Shown in pieces: positions 63,999-64,000 of a stretch of 64,000 nucleotides of DNA. The position numbers and the translations under genes are program-made. The DNA is from Mucilaginibacter gilvus (GTDB taxonomy: Bacteria > Bacteroidota > Bacteroidia > Sphingobacteriales > Sphingobacteriaceae). Under the pieces are notes generated by a model, which saw only the letters and a program-made list of their open reading frames with translations, made no database searches and had not been told where the DNA came from. The DNA lies in NCBI RefSeq assembly GCF_004054195.1, contig NZ_SBIW01000002.1, positions 1 to 64,000 of the forward strand. The letters are read 5' to 3'. Every line of letters begins with the position of its first letter. The first letter of the stretch is position 1.

Positions 63999-64000
63999 AA

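Overview
The window comes from a Bacteroidota genome, most likely a Sphingobacteriaceae member close to Mucilaginibacter or Pedobacter. This rests on Bacteroidota-type MobA/MobC relaxosome genes, a DUF6934-like gene, PepSY-like and PorT-like proteins, and the sigma / anti-sigma / outer-membrane barrel layout. Genus level is an inference from sequence style only.

Layout. (1) 1-9593: part of a mobilizable element. It holds a broken methyltransferase fragment, a candidate oriT, mobC-mobA with a small membrane-protein gene nested inside mobA, a secreted amidohydrolase, a decayed IS256-type insertion sequence, a divergent XRE regulator / HEPN-protein pair, and a large serine recombinase. (2) 9594-50775: a second mobilizable element of about 41 kb inserted in the 3' half of tRNA-Asn. 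It is bounded by a 46-bp direct repeat (9594-9639 and 50730-50775) with short TTCTGCAAA repeats inside both ends. It carries a tyrosine integrase, a frameshifted HU gene, a second XRE / HEPN module with an added SWIM zinc-finger gene, mobC-mobA plus a membrane coiled-coil gene, a dense array of DNA hairpins, and a metabolic cargo. No type IV secretion genes are visible, so both elements look mobilizable rather than self-conjugative. (3) 50731-64000: tRNA-Asn and probable chromosomal backbone. It holds a PfkB kinase, an ABC ATPase, an orphan RHS toxin tip with a lipoprotein, a sigma / anti-sigma / barrel operon, an amidohydrolase, a GH36 alpha-galactosidase, hemJ and hemE, and a response regulator cut by the window edge.

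The cargo reads as a coherent energy-stress or low-oxygen package. A complete N-ATPase operon (atpDCQRBEFAG, with a sodium-type c-subunit site) sits downstream of a PRC-barrel protein and polyphosphate kinase 2. A second operon has acetate kinase, phosphoketolase, class I aldolase and a CopB-type copper ATPase. This gives a route from sugar phosphates to acetyl phosphate and ATP without respiration, plus ion-gradient maintenance. Both operons are preceded by TGAT-N4-ATCA palindromes typical of CRP/FNR-family regulators. A mannose-6-phosphate isomerase and a GH130 mannoside phosphorylase, a PAP2 phosphatase, three tandem CheB/CheR/PAS/histidine-kinase paralogs and a decayed D-lactate dehydrogenase complete the cargo.

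The best candidate for an undescribed system is the XRE / HEPN module. It occurs in both elements with the same divergent layout, a shared TTCGGTAC motif, a shared 15-bp downstream sequence and, in the second copy, a SWIM-domain partner. The hairpin array next to the second mob operon is the strongest non-coding signal.
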